The notes beneath the pieces were generated by a model. That model worked only from the letters and a program-made list of their open reading frames with translations, did no database searches and was not told where the DNA came from. Below are positions 10,501-18,205 of a stretch of DNA of 64,000 nt, one piece after another; position 1 is the stretch's first letter, and every line of letters begins with the position of its first letter. A program made the translations under genes and the position numbers. This stretch comes from a virus, in IMG/VR virus record IMGVR_UViG_3300048835_000830, positions 1 through 64,000 of that record; one strand, 5' to 3'.

Positions 10501-13500
10501 GCAGAAGGCGCACTTCTATCACGCCAAGGACTTTCAGCCCGTCAAGGGCGGGTTTTTCGATGGCAAGATCTTCGGCGGCCTCAAGGGAACCAAGTGGGGC
10601 CATCTTGAGCTGAAGGAGCCCGTCGTAAACCCGGCGTTTGAAGAGGCAGCGAGAAAACTTCTCGGGCTCTCGGGGAAATTTGACGAGATCGTTGCAGGAA
10701 AGCTTTTCGTTAAACCTGACGGCAGCCTCACGACCGAGCATACGGGCGTCACCGGCGGCGCGGGAATCGAAACACTTTTAAAGAAAATGGACGTCGACGC
10801 GGAGCTTAAGAACCTTACGCGAAAAGCGCAGAATGCGACTGGCTCGAAGCTTGACGACATGAACAAAAAGCTTCGCTACCTATCGGCGCTGAAGCAGACA
10901 GGTCTTCGTCCTGAAGAGGCCTACATCCGAAGAAAGCTTCCGGTGCTGCCTCCCATCTATAGACCCATCTACCCACTGCCAACGGGCGAGGTGGCGACAT
11001 CCCCCGTGAACGATCTTTATCAGAACGTGGGCGTCGTCAACACGGTGATGAACCTTCCCGTCATGGACCTGCTTTCGGAGGATGCGAAGGCTGATGTCCG
11101 CGCCGATCTTTATAAGCACGTGAAGGGTGTCGTCGGTCTTACGAATACGACCATGAAAGGAAAGCCGAAGGACGGCCTTATAGCCGAGATCAAGGGCGGC
11201 ACGGGTGGTCAGCCAAAAGAGGGCTTCTTTATCAGCAAGCTCCTCTCAAAGCAGCAGGACTATGTCGGCCGCGGGACGATCATCCCTGAGCCCTCGCTTG
11301 GCGTCGATGAAATGGCGATGCCCGAGCCTATGGCGTGGTCGCTCTTTGAACCTTTCGTCGTGCGCGAGCTTCGCAACTTCGGACTGAACCCCCTCGACGC
11401 GAAAGAGGCCATCAAGAAGAAAACGCAGACTGCGCGCCGAGCACTCGATAATGTCATGAAGCAGCGGCATGTTCTTTTGAATAGAGCCCCTTCGCTGCAT
11501 AAGTTCTCGATCATGGCATTTAAGCCCAAGATCACCGACGGCAAGGCTATCAAGATCCCGCCTCTTATCGTTCAAGGATTCAATGCTGACTTCGACGGCG
11601 ATACGATGACGGTTCACGTGCCGATTGGAGATGAGGCCAACAAAGAGGCCGAGCGGCTGAAGCCCTCGCGCAATCTCTTCCAGCCGGGGTCGGGCAAGCT
11701 TATGATTCAGCCCTCCCAGGAGGCGCAGATTGGGCTTTTCTACCTTTCAAAAACGCCGGCTGGCCGCCAGAGCCTCAATCGCTTTCTGCCTGAGAAATAT
11801 AAGGTCACGGGTGTCCTTGATAAAAAGGCGACCGGGGCTCTTGTCATGAAGCTTTCAAAAGAGCTGCCGCCGCAGGACTATGCGAGTATCGTCGCCAACC
11901 TCAAGGCCGAAGGTGAAAAGCACGCATACGAAAGAGGCTTTACACTTGGTCTTGAAGACATTGCGCAGTTTGGGACGATCCGTGACAGGGTGGTCGAGAG
12001 TGCATCCAGAGCCGCTGCGGCGACCACCGACCAGGCCCGGCTTATGGACGTCAACAAGCGCGCGGCGAACCTTATCGACAAGGTCATCGAGAAAAAGCTC
12101 GAAGGGAAAGACAATCCGCTTTTCGATATGGTCCGCTCAGGGGCGCGCGGCAACTCAAGCCAGCTCAGGCAGATCGTGGCGACCCCTCTTTTTATGAGCG
12201 ACGAAAAGGGCCGCATTATCCCGACCCCAATAAAAAAATCCTACGCCGAAGGCCTGGACGTCGGCGATTACTGGATCAGCATGTACGGGGCTCGTCGAGG
12301 CATGATGGATAGGGCGATCCAGACCTCGCTGCCCGGGGCCTTTTCAAAAGACATCATGGCGACCACAATCGGAAACGTCATATCAAAAGAGGACTGCGGA
12401 ACGAAAGAAGGGGTCGCTCACAAGATCGAGGACACCGATGTCTACGACCGCTTCCTCGCGGGCGATCAGGGCGGCTTTTCTCACAATACCCTGGTTGACA
12501 CGAAGGTGGTCAACGAGCTGAAAAAACGCGGTCTTTCAAGCATCAAGGTCCGCTCGCCACTTCGCTGTCTTGCCCCAAAAGGCACATGCGCGAAGTGCTA
12601 TGGCCTCGACGAGCACGGTCACATGCCTGAGATAGGCGAGAACATCGGTGCCAAGGCAGGCCAGACGATAAGTGAGCCGCTGGTGCAGATGGTGATGCGA
12701 ACTTTCCACACGGGCGGGGCTGCCGGCACAGGGGCCGACGTTCAGGGCTACGCCCGGATCGATCAGCTTCTTCAGATGCCAAAGCAGGTCGCAGGCGCTG
12801 CGCCACTTGCCCCGGTCGATGGCCGGGTGACAAAGATCGAAAAGGGTCTTGGTGGCGGCTTTGTCGTGACGATCGGTAAAGACACAAAGGCGCATGTTCC
12901 TCAGGGCAAACCTCTTCGCGTGCAGGTGGGCTCGCAGGTCAGGCGTGGTGAGCCGCTTTCTGAGGGGCCTATCAAGCCCCAGGATCTCGTGAAACACCTC
13001 GGGATGGACGCCGCCCAGGACTACCTCGCCACCGAGCTCAAAAAGAGCTACGAGGGCCAGGGGGTCAATCTCCACAAAAAGATTTTTGAGACCGTTGTGC
13101 GGTCCATGGGCAATACGACCCAGGTGCAGAACGCTCCCAAAGGGACGGGTTATCTTCCGGGGGATGTGATCCCCTATACGGTGGCCCAGCACCACAACAA
13201 AAACCTCGCCCAGGACGTGCCGATCGAAGAGAGCCTCGGCTTTAAGCTCGCCGAGTCTGCCGGAGGCCTTCGCGCGGGGCACGAGATGACCCCTGAGGAC
13301 ATCTCCCGGCTTTCGGCCACGGTGAAAACGGTTAAGATTCAAAAGGATCCCATAGTTCATGCGCCACTTCTCAAATCCGTGCGCAATCTGCCTCTTTTGA
13401 GAAAAGACTGGATGGCTGCTCTCGGCTATCAGCAGCTGCAGCGCGCGCTGACGACCGGGGCCTCGCAAGGCTGGAGCACGAATACGAGTGACTACCATCC

Positions 13501-13558
13501 GATCCCGGCGTTCGCCTACGGAGCGGAGTTTGGCAAAGGCAAGGAAGGGAAATACTGA
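7532..13558 (+). CDS. rpoBC: Single-chain multisubunit-type RNA polymerase, beta and beta-prime fused
   Basis: 2,008 residues combining the two catalytic double-psi beta-barrel subunits of cellular-type RNA polymerase. Beta region (about 1-970): HPSHYGFIDPVHTPE at 371, a SNQGNRAMMASKM fork-type motif, GYNFEDG at 612-618, and KIGDKLSGRMGNKG from 746. Beta-prime region (about 975-2008): the catalytic NADFDGD at 1351-1357 with its three Asp, the second zinc site with all four Cys (C1622, C1679, C1686, C1689), and MRTFHTGG at 1722-1729. The N-terminal beta-prime zinc site is absent: the sequence runs from GKIFGGLKGTKWGHLEL with no cysteine. Separate bacterial beta plus beta-prime total roughly 2,750 residues, so this is a compact version. 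No alpha, omega or sigma gene is visible here. An AGGAGG lies 15 nt before the ATG, unusually far. It presumably transcribes phage genes independently of the host enzyme; its place among structural genes suggests it may travel in the virion. Confidence 0.95.
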   Translation: MRNFDAKQQTESVKSAAVNAVRSIFPVTGRIRTMKLDNVWTDDKAAPDDFSGQAKTKLREGTWGVPVYASLSLVENSTGKVIDRAEKVRLFLLPTATARSSYIVAGNEYQVNNQLRLRSGVYTIRKQNGQLKTQVNLARGRNFDLAFDERSGVFTIQKIGGGQTNIPLYPILTHLGVSPVLMAQTWGSKLEAANKNTDPKAVQRAETAFGVKKDGLREYFGKTSLPADTTKLVLGTSFERVDGPMLLAASKNLLDVQLGKKEPVDRDSLAFKEIHSVEDFIAERLEKNRTELERKIRRQVDNPRRVKISQLVNPAAFSSTVEGFFTQDDKAATPEQTNPLEMLSGGHKATFMGSGGITSRHAIKDEMRQVHPSHYGFIDPVHTPESERIGVNLHLPMGVIKDGKNLKAILKNAKTGQPEALTPIESWEKYVAFPGQKGDTVKALYRGQIVMVPVSKVDYFTPTAEALFSPSTNLVPFLPSNQGNRAMMASKMLEQAIGLKHREAPLVQVGTSTGQSMEEVVGRQVAIRAPEEGTVKKVGEDEIVLTTAGGDRKISLYNNFSLNRKSFLHHTPVVKVGERVKKDQLLAESNFTKGGTLALGTNLRAAYIPYKGYNFEDGIVISESAAEKLTSEHIHKKSYAVTPQSTLDKGLFRLNYPALLSPDNASKIGSDGVIKKGSRVRSGDIIIAAMERKNRDAQIAVISKTLADRPRDASVRWTGEDEGVVTEVVKVGGTITVFIRTEERAKIGDKLSGRMGNKGIITKILPDGQMPKDAGGGAVDILLNPHGVIGRINIGQIYESAAGKAALKAGAPYKVQNFTGQNYLGTTRKFLKENGVSDKEELFDPSTGKSLGQVHVGNPYILKLFKQSAGNFSVRQGGPGMPYDSNLQPLKTGGEEGSKSLDLLTMYSLLSHGARANLREMSSLKANVNDEYWKALRSGQQLPPPKAPFVFDKFMAYLKGAGIDVQKEGTKLTLAPLTDAQIEKMSSGGVQKAHFYHAKDFQPVKGGFFDGKIFGGLKGTKWGHLELKEPVVNPAFEEAARKLLGLSGKFDEIVAGKLFVKPDGSLTTEHTGVTGGAGIETLLKKMDVDAELKNLTRKAQNATGSKLDDMNKKLRYLSALKQTGLRPEEAYIRRKLPVLPPIYRPIYPLPTGEVATSPVNDLYQNVGVVNTVMNLPVMDLLSEDAKADVRADLYKHVKGVVGLTNTTMKGKPKDGLIAEIKGGTGGQPKEGFFISKLLSKQQDYVGRGTIIPEPSLGVDEMAMPEPMAWSLFEPFVVRELRNFGLNPLDAKEAIKKKTQTARRALDNVMKQRHVLLNRAPSLHKFSIMAFKPKITDGKAIKIPPLIVQGFNADFDGDTMTVHVPIGDEANKEAERLKPSRNLFQPGSGKLMIQPSQEAQIGLFYLSKTPAGRQSLNRFLPEKYKVTGVLDKKATGALVMKLSKELPPQDYASIVANLKAEGEKHAYERGFTLGLEDIAQFGTIRDRVVESASRAAAATTDQARLMDVNKRAANLIDKVIEKKLEGKDNPLFDMVRSGARGNSSQLRQIVATPLFMSDEKGRIIPTPIKKSYAEGLDVGDYWISMYGARRGMMDRAIQTSLPGAFSKDIMATTIGNVISKEDCGTKEGVAHKIEDTDVYDRFLAGDQGGFSHNTLVDTKVVNELKKRGLSSIKVRSPLRCLAPKGTCAKCYGLDEHGHMPEIGENIGAKAGQTISEPLVQMVMRTFHTGGAAGTGADVQGYARIDQLLQMPKQVAGAAPLAPVDGRVTKIEKGLGGGFVVTIGKDTKAHVPQGKPLRVQVGSQVRRGEPLSEGPIKPQDLVKHLGMDAAQDYLATELKKSYEGQGVNLHKKIFETVVRSMGNTTQVQNAPKGTGYLPGDVIPYTVAQHHNKNLAQDVPIEESLGFKLAESAGGLRAGHEMTPEDISRLSATVKTVKIQKDPIVHAPLLKSVRNLPLLRKDWMAALGYQQLQRALTTGASQGWSTNTSDYHPIPAFAYGAEFGKGKEGKY

Positions 13559-13938
13559 TGCATGCATTTTGGAACGGCTTTGAAAAGCGGGCTTACGACT
13601 ACGATTACGAGGCTCGTGTTCTTAAAAAAGAGCTCGAAGAATCAGCGCAGAAAAAACCGCTGTCGAAACTAAAAGGAGGTCTCGTCGGAGCTGGTTTAGG
13701 CGGGGTTACGGGGGCTCTTTTCGGTGCCGCGGACCGCGCTGTCCCTGGGGCTTTTGCCGGAGGTGCGGCCGGCTTGGCTGTCGGCGGGCTGGCCGGGGTC
13801 CTTAGGGCGATCGCCCAGAAGCGGGGTATCGAGGAAGCCAAAAGAGTTCTCGCCATGCCTCCAAAAGAACAGAAGGAATACCTCCGCTATCTTGCGCGAA
13901 CGGGCGAAGACGAAGAGCTTATGCTTGGCACCATTTGA
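13558..13938 (+). CDS. FEKRA-tagged glycine-zipper protein
   Basis: 126 residues. The ATG shares its A with the RNA polymerase stop (TGATG). The N-terminus MHAFWNGFEKRA is the tag shared with several other genes here. Residues about 40-85 are a glycine/alanine-rich hydrophobic stretch with GxxxG spacing (GLVGAGLGGVTGALFG), typical of glycine-zipper membrane or assembly segments. The C-terminus is charged and helical. Its function is unknown; coupling to the polymerase suggests a partner or packaging role. Confidence 0.8.
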   Translation: MHAFWNGFEKRAYDYDYEARVLKKELEESAQKKPLSKLKGGLVGAGLGGVTGALFGAADRAVPGAFAGGAAGLAVGGLAGVLRAIAQKRGIEEAKRVLAMPPKEQKEYLRYLARTGEDEELMLGTI

Positions 13939-13960
13939 ATCTTCCGGAGGAGAAACGGTA

Positions 13961-15391
13961 ATGCACAGCTTCTGGCTGGGTTTTGAGAAGAGAGCCAAAC
14001 TAAAAACCACAACCAAGCTGGAGCCGCAGCAGATCCGCGTTCAGCAAAGGCTCGGTAAAAAGCCGGGCGTTCTTGTCTATCACGGCCTTGGAAGCGGCAA
14101 GACGCTCACCTCCCTGGCCGCGACGCAAGGTGACGAAACCGATGTCGTTGTACCAGCGGCTCTTCGTCAGAACTATGCGAAAGAGGTACAAAAGCATACG
14201 ACTGGCCACAAGCCGAACATCATGAGCTACGAAAAGGCCGTGAAGACGCCACCTACGGGCCACGCTCTTGTGGTCGATGAGGCCCACATGCTCGGTCGCA
14301 CCGACAGCAAGCGGACTCAGGAGATGATTCAAAAGGCGCGCGATTACGACAAGCGGATTCTTCTCACAGGCACTCCTATCCGCAACTACCCGCACGAGAT
14401 CGGCCCTCTTATGGCCATGGTGCGTGGCGATACGAAAATACCGTCCGACCCCAAGGCCTTCGACAAGGCCTTCATAGCAGAGGTCATGAAAAGCCCCGGA
14501 CTCCTGGCCCGAATCTTTCATGGGGCAAAACCAGGGGTCGAGTACAAAATCAAAAACCCCGAGCGCTTCGCTGATCTCGTGAAGGGCTATGTGGACTATC
14601 ACGCGCCGGCGCGGGAGAACTTTCCCGCTGTGAGCCGCGAGACGATCCAGGTCCCGATGAATGCCGAGCAGATGAAATATTACGACTTCGTCCTCGACAA
14701 GGCAGGTCCTGGGCTTCGTTATAAGATTCGTCGAGGCTTGCCGCCAAACAAACAGGAGAGCAAGTCGCTCAATTCCTTCCTTTCCGGACCGCGGCAAATA
14801 TCAAATAGCACGAGAGGGTTTGGGGGAACGGAGACTTCTCCAAAAATTCAGCGGGCGATCGACGAGTTCCAAAAACGTATGCAAAAAGACCCTAACTTCA
14901 AGGCGGTCGTCTACTCAAACTACCTCGATTCCGGAGTGAAGGAATATGCGCGACATCTTGCCAATCTTGGTGTTCCACACGCTGTATTTGACGGGACACT
15001 CTCTGATGCGAAACGAAAGCAAGCGGTGGAGGATTATAATGCCGGACGAGCAAAGGCCCTCCTCATCTCTGGCGCAGGCGCTCAAGGCCTGGACCTCAAA
15101 GGCACAAAATTGATGCAGCTTTTGGAACCGCACTGGAACACCTCACGGCTGGAGCAGGCTGAGGGCCGGGGCGTCCGCTTTAAAAGCCATGAGCACCTTC
15201 CGCCGGAAGAGAGGAATGTCCATGTTCAGAAGTTCCATTCGACCGTTCCAAAAACCTTCCTGCAGAGAGTTTTACGCAGGAAAGCGGACTCTGGTGTGGA
15301 TGAGTACCTCGACATGCTCTCGGCGCAAAAGGATGCTCTGAACGACCAGTTTTTGAATATTCTCCGTGAAAAAGGAAGCGAAAAGCCATGA
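13961..15391 (+). CDS. FEKRA-tagged SF2 helicase resembling D6/NPH-I viral transcription helicases
   Basis: 476 residues. I start it at ATG 13961, which has GGAGGAG upstream and begins with the tag MHSFWLGFEKRA; the open frame extends further upstream but those codons lie out of frame inside the previous gene. SF2 motifs in order: Walker A GLGSGKT at 42-48, DEAH at 106-109, LLTGTPIRN (motif III), GAGAQGLDLKGT (motif V) and EQAEGRGVR at 398-406 (motif VI). The wording YHGLGSGKT and LEPHWNTSRLEQAEGRGVR...SHEHLPPEER is strikingly like the D6/D11 family helicases that act in transcription of large eukaryotic DNA viruses. It lies directly behind the RNA polymerase. A role in transcription initiation, termination or template handling is inferred. 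Confidence 0.88.
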   Translation: MHSFWLGFEKRAKLKTTTKLEPQQIRVQQRLGKKPGVLVYHGLGSGKTLTSLAATQGDETDVVVPAALRQNYAKEVQKHTTGHKPNIMSYEKAVKTPPTGHALVVDEAHMLGRTDSKRTQEMIQKARDYDKRILLTGTPIRNYPHEIGPLMAMVRGDTKIPSDPKAFDKAFIAEVMKSPGLLARIFHGAKPGVEYKIKNPERFADLVKGYVDYHAPARENFPAVSRETIQVPMNAEQMKYYDFVLDKAGPGLRYKIRRGLPPNKQESKSLNSFLSGPRQISNSTRGFGGTETSPKIQRAIDEFQKRMQKDPNFKAVVYSNYLDSGVKEYARHLANLGVPHAVFDGTLSDAKRKQAVEDYNAGRAKALLISGAGAQGLDLKGTKLMQLLEPHWNTSRLEQAEGRGVRFKSHEHLPPEERNVHVQKFHSTVPKTFLQRVLRRKADSGVDEYLDMLSAQKDALNDQFLNILREKGSEKP

Positions 15392-15573
15392 GAGACGATG
15401 TGTCGAAGAAAGATCTGAAAGCGCTCCTTCTGAGCCATGAGCGGCGGGAATCAAAGGAGCAGGAAGCTGCGGAAAGCCCGAAAGAGCAAAAGCTCGAAGC
15501 CAAGGTCGGTCTCCATGAAGATCACGAAGAGAAAAAAGCTTTCTGGCGAGGCTTTGAAAAAAGAAGGGGCTAG
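15388..15573 (+). CDS. Small charged protein with C-terminal FEKR tag
   Basis: 61 residues overlapping the helicase stop by 4 nt (ATGA). It is very rich in Lys and Glu. It ends with KKAFWRGFEKRRG: the same tag found at the N-termini of neighbouring proteins, here at the extreme C-terminus. It may be an adaptor that carries the tag for an untagged partner such as the polymerase (speculation). Confidence 0.7.
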   Translation: MRDDVSKKDLKALLLSHERRESKEQEAAESPKEQKLEAKVGLHEDHEEKKAFWRGFEKRRG

Positions 15574-15752
15574 GCAGGTTTCCGCTTCACTCTGAGACAC
15601 CGCCTGCAGATGCAGACTTCCGTGCTGGGGGACAGATCGCCGTCTGCCCACAGCTCGTTTCGATCCGGGCCCAGCCTTCTGTCGGAATGAGGGAGAAAGC
15701 GGCAAAGAAAGCGCCGCAGAAAAATAGGGAGGCCAGTCGTCAGACCGTTCAT
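15570..15752 (-). CDS. Small basic Cys-containing hypothetical protein
   Basis: 60 residues convergent with the preceding gene, stops overlapping. ATG 15752 has AAGGAGGGC immediately upstream, which favours it over the longer TTG-initiated frame. It is arginine-rich and ends with VCICRRCLRVKRKPA; too few cysteines are present to claim a full zinc site. Function unknown. Confidence 0.5.
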   Translation of the reverse strand: MNGLTTGLPIFLRRFLCRFLPHSDRRLGPDRNELWADGDLSPSTEVCICRRCLRVKRKPA

Positions 15753-15869
15753 ACGGCCCTCCTTGCCCAGCAAAGCTTCGGTGGTCTTAAGATCAGCCTA
15801 GCCTATTGAGCACTGGCACTCTATCGGAAAACTCACAGGGAAGGATTAGCCGGAGCTTCCGGTGCACCT

Positions 15870-16193
15870 TCAATCTTTTTTACGGTTGGCCTTGCGACGC
15901 TGCGCTTTTGCCGGACTCTCCTTGGCCATCGTATCCTTGAACTCCTTGCCCGGCTTAAAGCGTGGCACGGGGCCTGCCGGGATTTTTACCTCTTCTCCCG
16001 TCTGGGGGTTACGCCCCACCCGTTCTTTTCGGGCGAAGGGGTAAAAACTTCCAAAGCCGACGATGCAAACCCGGCCACCCTTGGCGACCTCAAGCTGCAT
16101 GGCGTCGAATGTTGTTTTGATTATCTCGCGTGTTTGAGCCTTGCTGGCTCCGCTAGCTGCGGCCACTCGGTCTGTCAACTCACTCAAATTCAT
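15870..16193 (-). CDS. HU/IHF-family DNA-binding protein
   Basis: 107 residues with the HU signature: an N-terminal helix pair (MNLSELTDRVAAASGASKAQ), the core GFGSFYPFARKERVGRNPQT, and PRFKPGKEFKD. HU proteins bind and bend DNA as dimers. The usual length is about 90; here a basic tail (AKAQRRKANRKKD) is added, which could increase DNA affinity. A GAGGAAT ribosome site precedes the ATG. It sits downstream of ssb on the same strand. It may serve replication, packaging or condensation of phage DNA. Confidence 0.92.
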   Translation of the reverse strand: MNLSELTDRVAAASGASKAQTREIIKTTFDAMQLEVAKGGRVCIVGFGSFYPFARKERVGRNPQTGEEVKIPAGPVPRFKPGKEFKDTMAKESPAKAQRRKANRKKD

Positions 16194-16250
16194 ACTGATT
16201 CCTCGGTCGGTGTTAATTCATCGCCAGCCCGATATTGGGCTGACCTGCGG

Positions 16251-16277
16251 AAAAACTCAAGCCGTAAAGTTTACGGG
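16251..16277 (-). terminator. Probable intrinsic terminator after ssb
   Basis: CCGTAAA at 16262-16268 faces TTTACGG at 16270-16276. On the minus strand this stem is followed by CTTGAGTTTTT, four bases past the ssb stop. The stem is short and AT-rich, so efficiency is uncertain. Confidence 0.5.
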
Positions 16278-16280
16278 CGA

Positions 16281-16835
16281 TCAGAAGGGTAAATCGTCTG
16301 CGACGGCGAGGTCCACGGGAACCTTGTCGGGCTTGGGGGCGGCGGCTTTGATTGGAGTCTTCTTTTTGGGAGCGGAAGGCTTTTCTTCTTTTACCGCAGC
16401 CTCGGGAGCTGCCGGGGACGGTTGTTTGGCGCTCTCAGGAGGCGGATCCTGTCGAGGAGCCGGGAAAGCCTCGGGTCGTGCGGGGCGACTTTCGGCGAGG
16501 GCGGCTCCTCCGCAAAACCTTACGCCGTTAGGTACGGCCACCACCTCCGTGATGTCGATCGTGACCCCGTTCTCGCTCTTCCAGGCCCTTGTTTTGTTCC
16601 GACCTTCGACGACTACGAGGTGGCCTTTTTTGAAATCCTTTGAGATGCGCTCTGCGTCTTTTCCCCACACGAGCACGCGATGCCTCTCTTCGTCCTCGCG
16701 CACGCTGCCGTCCGGACCGATCCAGCTCTCCGCCGTCTTCAAGCGAAACGCACAGCAGGCGACGCCCGCCTGGTTCCATCTGAGCTCGGGGTCGGTGATG
16801 ATCTCGCCGCATAAAATCGTTTTTTGAAATGACAT
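16281..16835 (-). CDS. ssb: Single-stranded DNA-binding protein
   Basis: 184 residues from the ATG at 16835 (TTAGGAG upstream); the frame continues upstream but without a better start. The OB fold spans about residues 1-110 (start MSFQKTILCGEIITDPELRW, core EERHRVLVWGKDAERI). A linker rich in Pro, Ala and Lys follows, and the C-terminus is the acidic tip DDLPF that recruits partner proteins in bacterial SSBs. It protects single-stranded DNA in replication and recombination. It lies apart from the polymerase gene, on the minus strand, within a structural region. Confidence 0.93.
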   Translation of the reverse strand: MSFQKTILCGEIITDPELRWNQAGVACCAFRLKTAESWIGPDGSVREDEERHRVLVWGKDAERISKDFKKGHLVVVEGRNKTRAWKSENGVTIDITEVVAVPNGVRFCGGAALAESRPARPEAFPAPRQDPPPESAKQPSPAAPEAAVKEEKPSAPKKKTPIKAAAPKPDKVPVDLAVADDLPF

Positions 16836-16909
16836 CGGCAAATGGCTCCTAAGGCTATATACTCGGGACTGACCAGAAACCCCATGAGAATGCACGGAGA
16901 AATGCCGGA

Positions 16910-18205
16910 ATGGACGCTTCAATATACGAGCGCGAGCATCCCACCCGCGAGGAGCAGGCCTTCGGTTTTGCCTTCGGACGAATTACCGAAGTCTTTGCGA
17001 AGGAGCGCTACTGCACGGTTGTCACATTTCTGGGTAAGGGTAGTCTTAATGATAATTACATCCCTCGATGCCAGTGGGTCAACCTAGATAGTAATCCGGA
17101 AGGCGATGAGTCCACCTCAATACCTCGCAAAAATTCGATAGGGCTTGTTTTTTACGTCGATGGCGAACCTTTTATTTTTGGCTTTTTTAAGCCTCTCTCC
17201 CGAAACGCTGCGACGGTCACAGGCGATGAACCAGCAAAGCTTATCGAGGGTGACAAGGTCATCTCCACCGTTGCCGGCAACAAAATTACGGTGAAATCGA
17301 ACGGGGCGATTGAGATCGTAAGCAGCGACACATTAAGACGGACCATGATCCCGAAAGGCTCGGCAATTTTCGATCTTTGCCGGCGCTACCAACTGAGGAC
17401 TGACGGCGGGACTATCGACTGGGGATCAGATCCCATCACCCAGCTCACTGTGCATAAGGCCGAGTATCGACGGGACCTCCTTAGAACCTTCATCATGACT
17501 GAGGATCGCGGCGGGGTTGACCTCACCACCGTCTGGAAGAGGCAGGTAGGGCCTGCTGTGCCTGGCGTTCTGGGAGTTCAACTTCCGAGCTTCACCGAAA
17601 CGATCTCAAACCTCGGCGTGTACGAGCTTCAAATATCCCCACCCTCCCCCGTCGGCACACCGATTGGGATACGAACAAAAATTTCCCCCGACGGCAGCTA
17701 CAACTTCAAGTCCGGTCCCATCCCAAATTTTGAGCTTGATATTTCTCCCACAGGTGCGGCTAAAGTAGCCGTAAATAGTCTGATTACAATCAATCTGAGT
17801 GCGACTGGGGCTTTGGAGGTCAAGAATCCGACATCCAAACTGTCGCTGACGGAGAGCGGGGATATCGAGGTCTCAAATCCACTGGTGAAGGTCAATGCGT
17901 TGGCCACCGGGGATTTTGAGATCTCGGCGCCGGGTGGCACCGTTAAGATTTCCAATGCTGGCGAGATGAGCTTCACTGCCCTTCAGAAGGTGAAGATCGA
18001 CGCCAAGGCGGGGATCGACGTGCAGTCGCTGGGGCCTGTAAACCTTGAGGCAAAAGCTCCCGTCAAGCTAAAGGCACTTGGCACCATCGAGCTTGATGGA
18101 GGTACCGGCGCGACTGAAAACGTGCTGACCTACCCGTCAACCATCAACGCGTTCACAGGGTCACCGCTCGTCCCGTTTTCCACCACAGTCAAGGTATCGA
18201 AATAA
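16910..18205 (+). CDS. Baseplate/tail spike protein (gp5-like, OB fold plus beta-helix repeats)
   Basis: 431 residues. The N-terminal 100 residues resemble the OB fold found in baseplate hub and spike proteins (GRITEVFAKERYCTVV). The C-terminal 180 residues consist of short repeats such as GDIEVSNPLVKV and GDFEISAPGGTVKIS, as in membrane-puncturing beta-helical spikes. No lysozyme domain is visible. GGAG lies 10 nt before the ATG. It is divergent from ssb. The puncturing role is inferred from the repeat architecture. Confidence 0.7.
   Translation: MDASIYEREHPTREEQAFGFAFGRITEVFAKERYCTVVTFLGKGSLNDNYIPRCQWVNLDSNPEGDESTSIPRKNSIGLVFYVDGEPFIFGFFKPLSRNAATVTGDEPAKLIEGDKVISTVAGNKITVKSNGAIEIVSSDTLRRTMIPKGSAIFDLCRRYQLRTDGGTIDWGSDPITQLTVHKAEYRRDLLRTFIMTEDRGGVDLTTVWKRQVGPAVPGVLGVQLPSFTETISNLGVYELQISPPSPVGTPIGIRTKISPDGSYNFKSGPIPNFELDISPTGAAKVAVNSLITINLSATGALEVKNPTSKLSLTESGDIEVSNPLVKVNALATGDFEISAPGGTVKISNAGEMSFTALQKVKIDAKAGIDVQSLGPVNLEAKAPVKLKALGTIELDGGTGATENVLTYPSTINAFTGSPLVPFSTTVKVSK

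Noticed and set aside
13724-13960. In-frame upstream extension of the helicase
   Set aside because: It lies out of frame within the glycine-zipper gene, while ATG 13961 has a strong ribosome site and starts with the shared tag.
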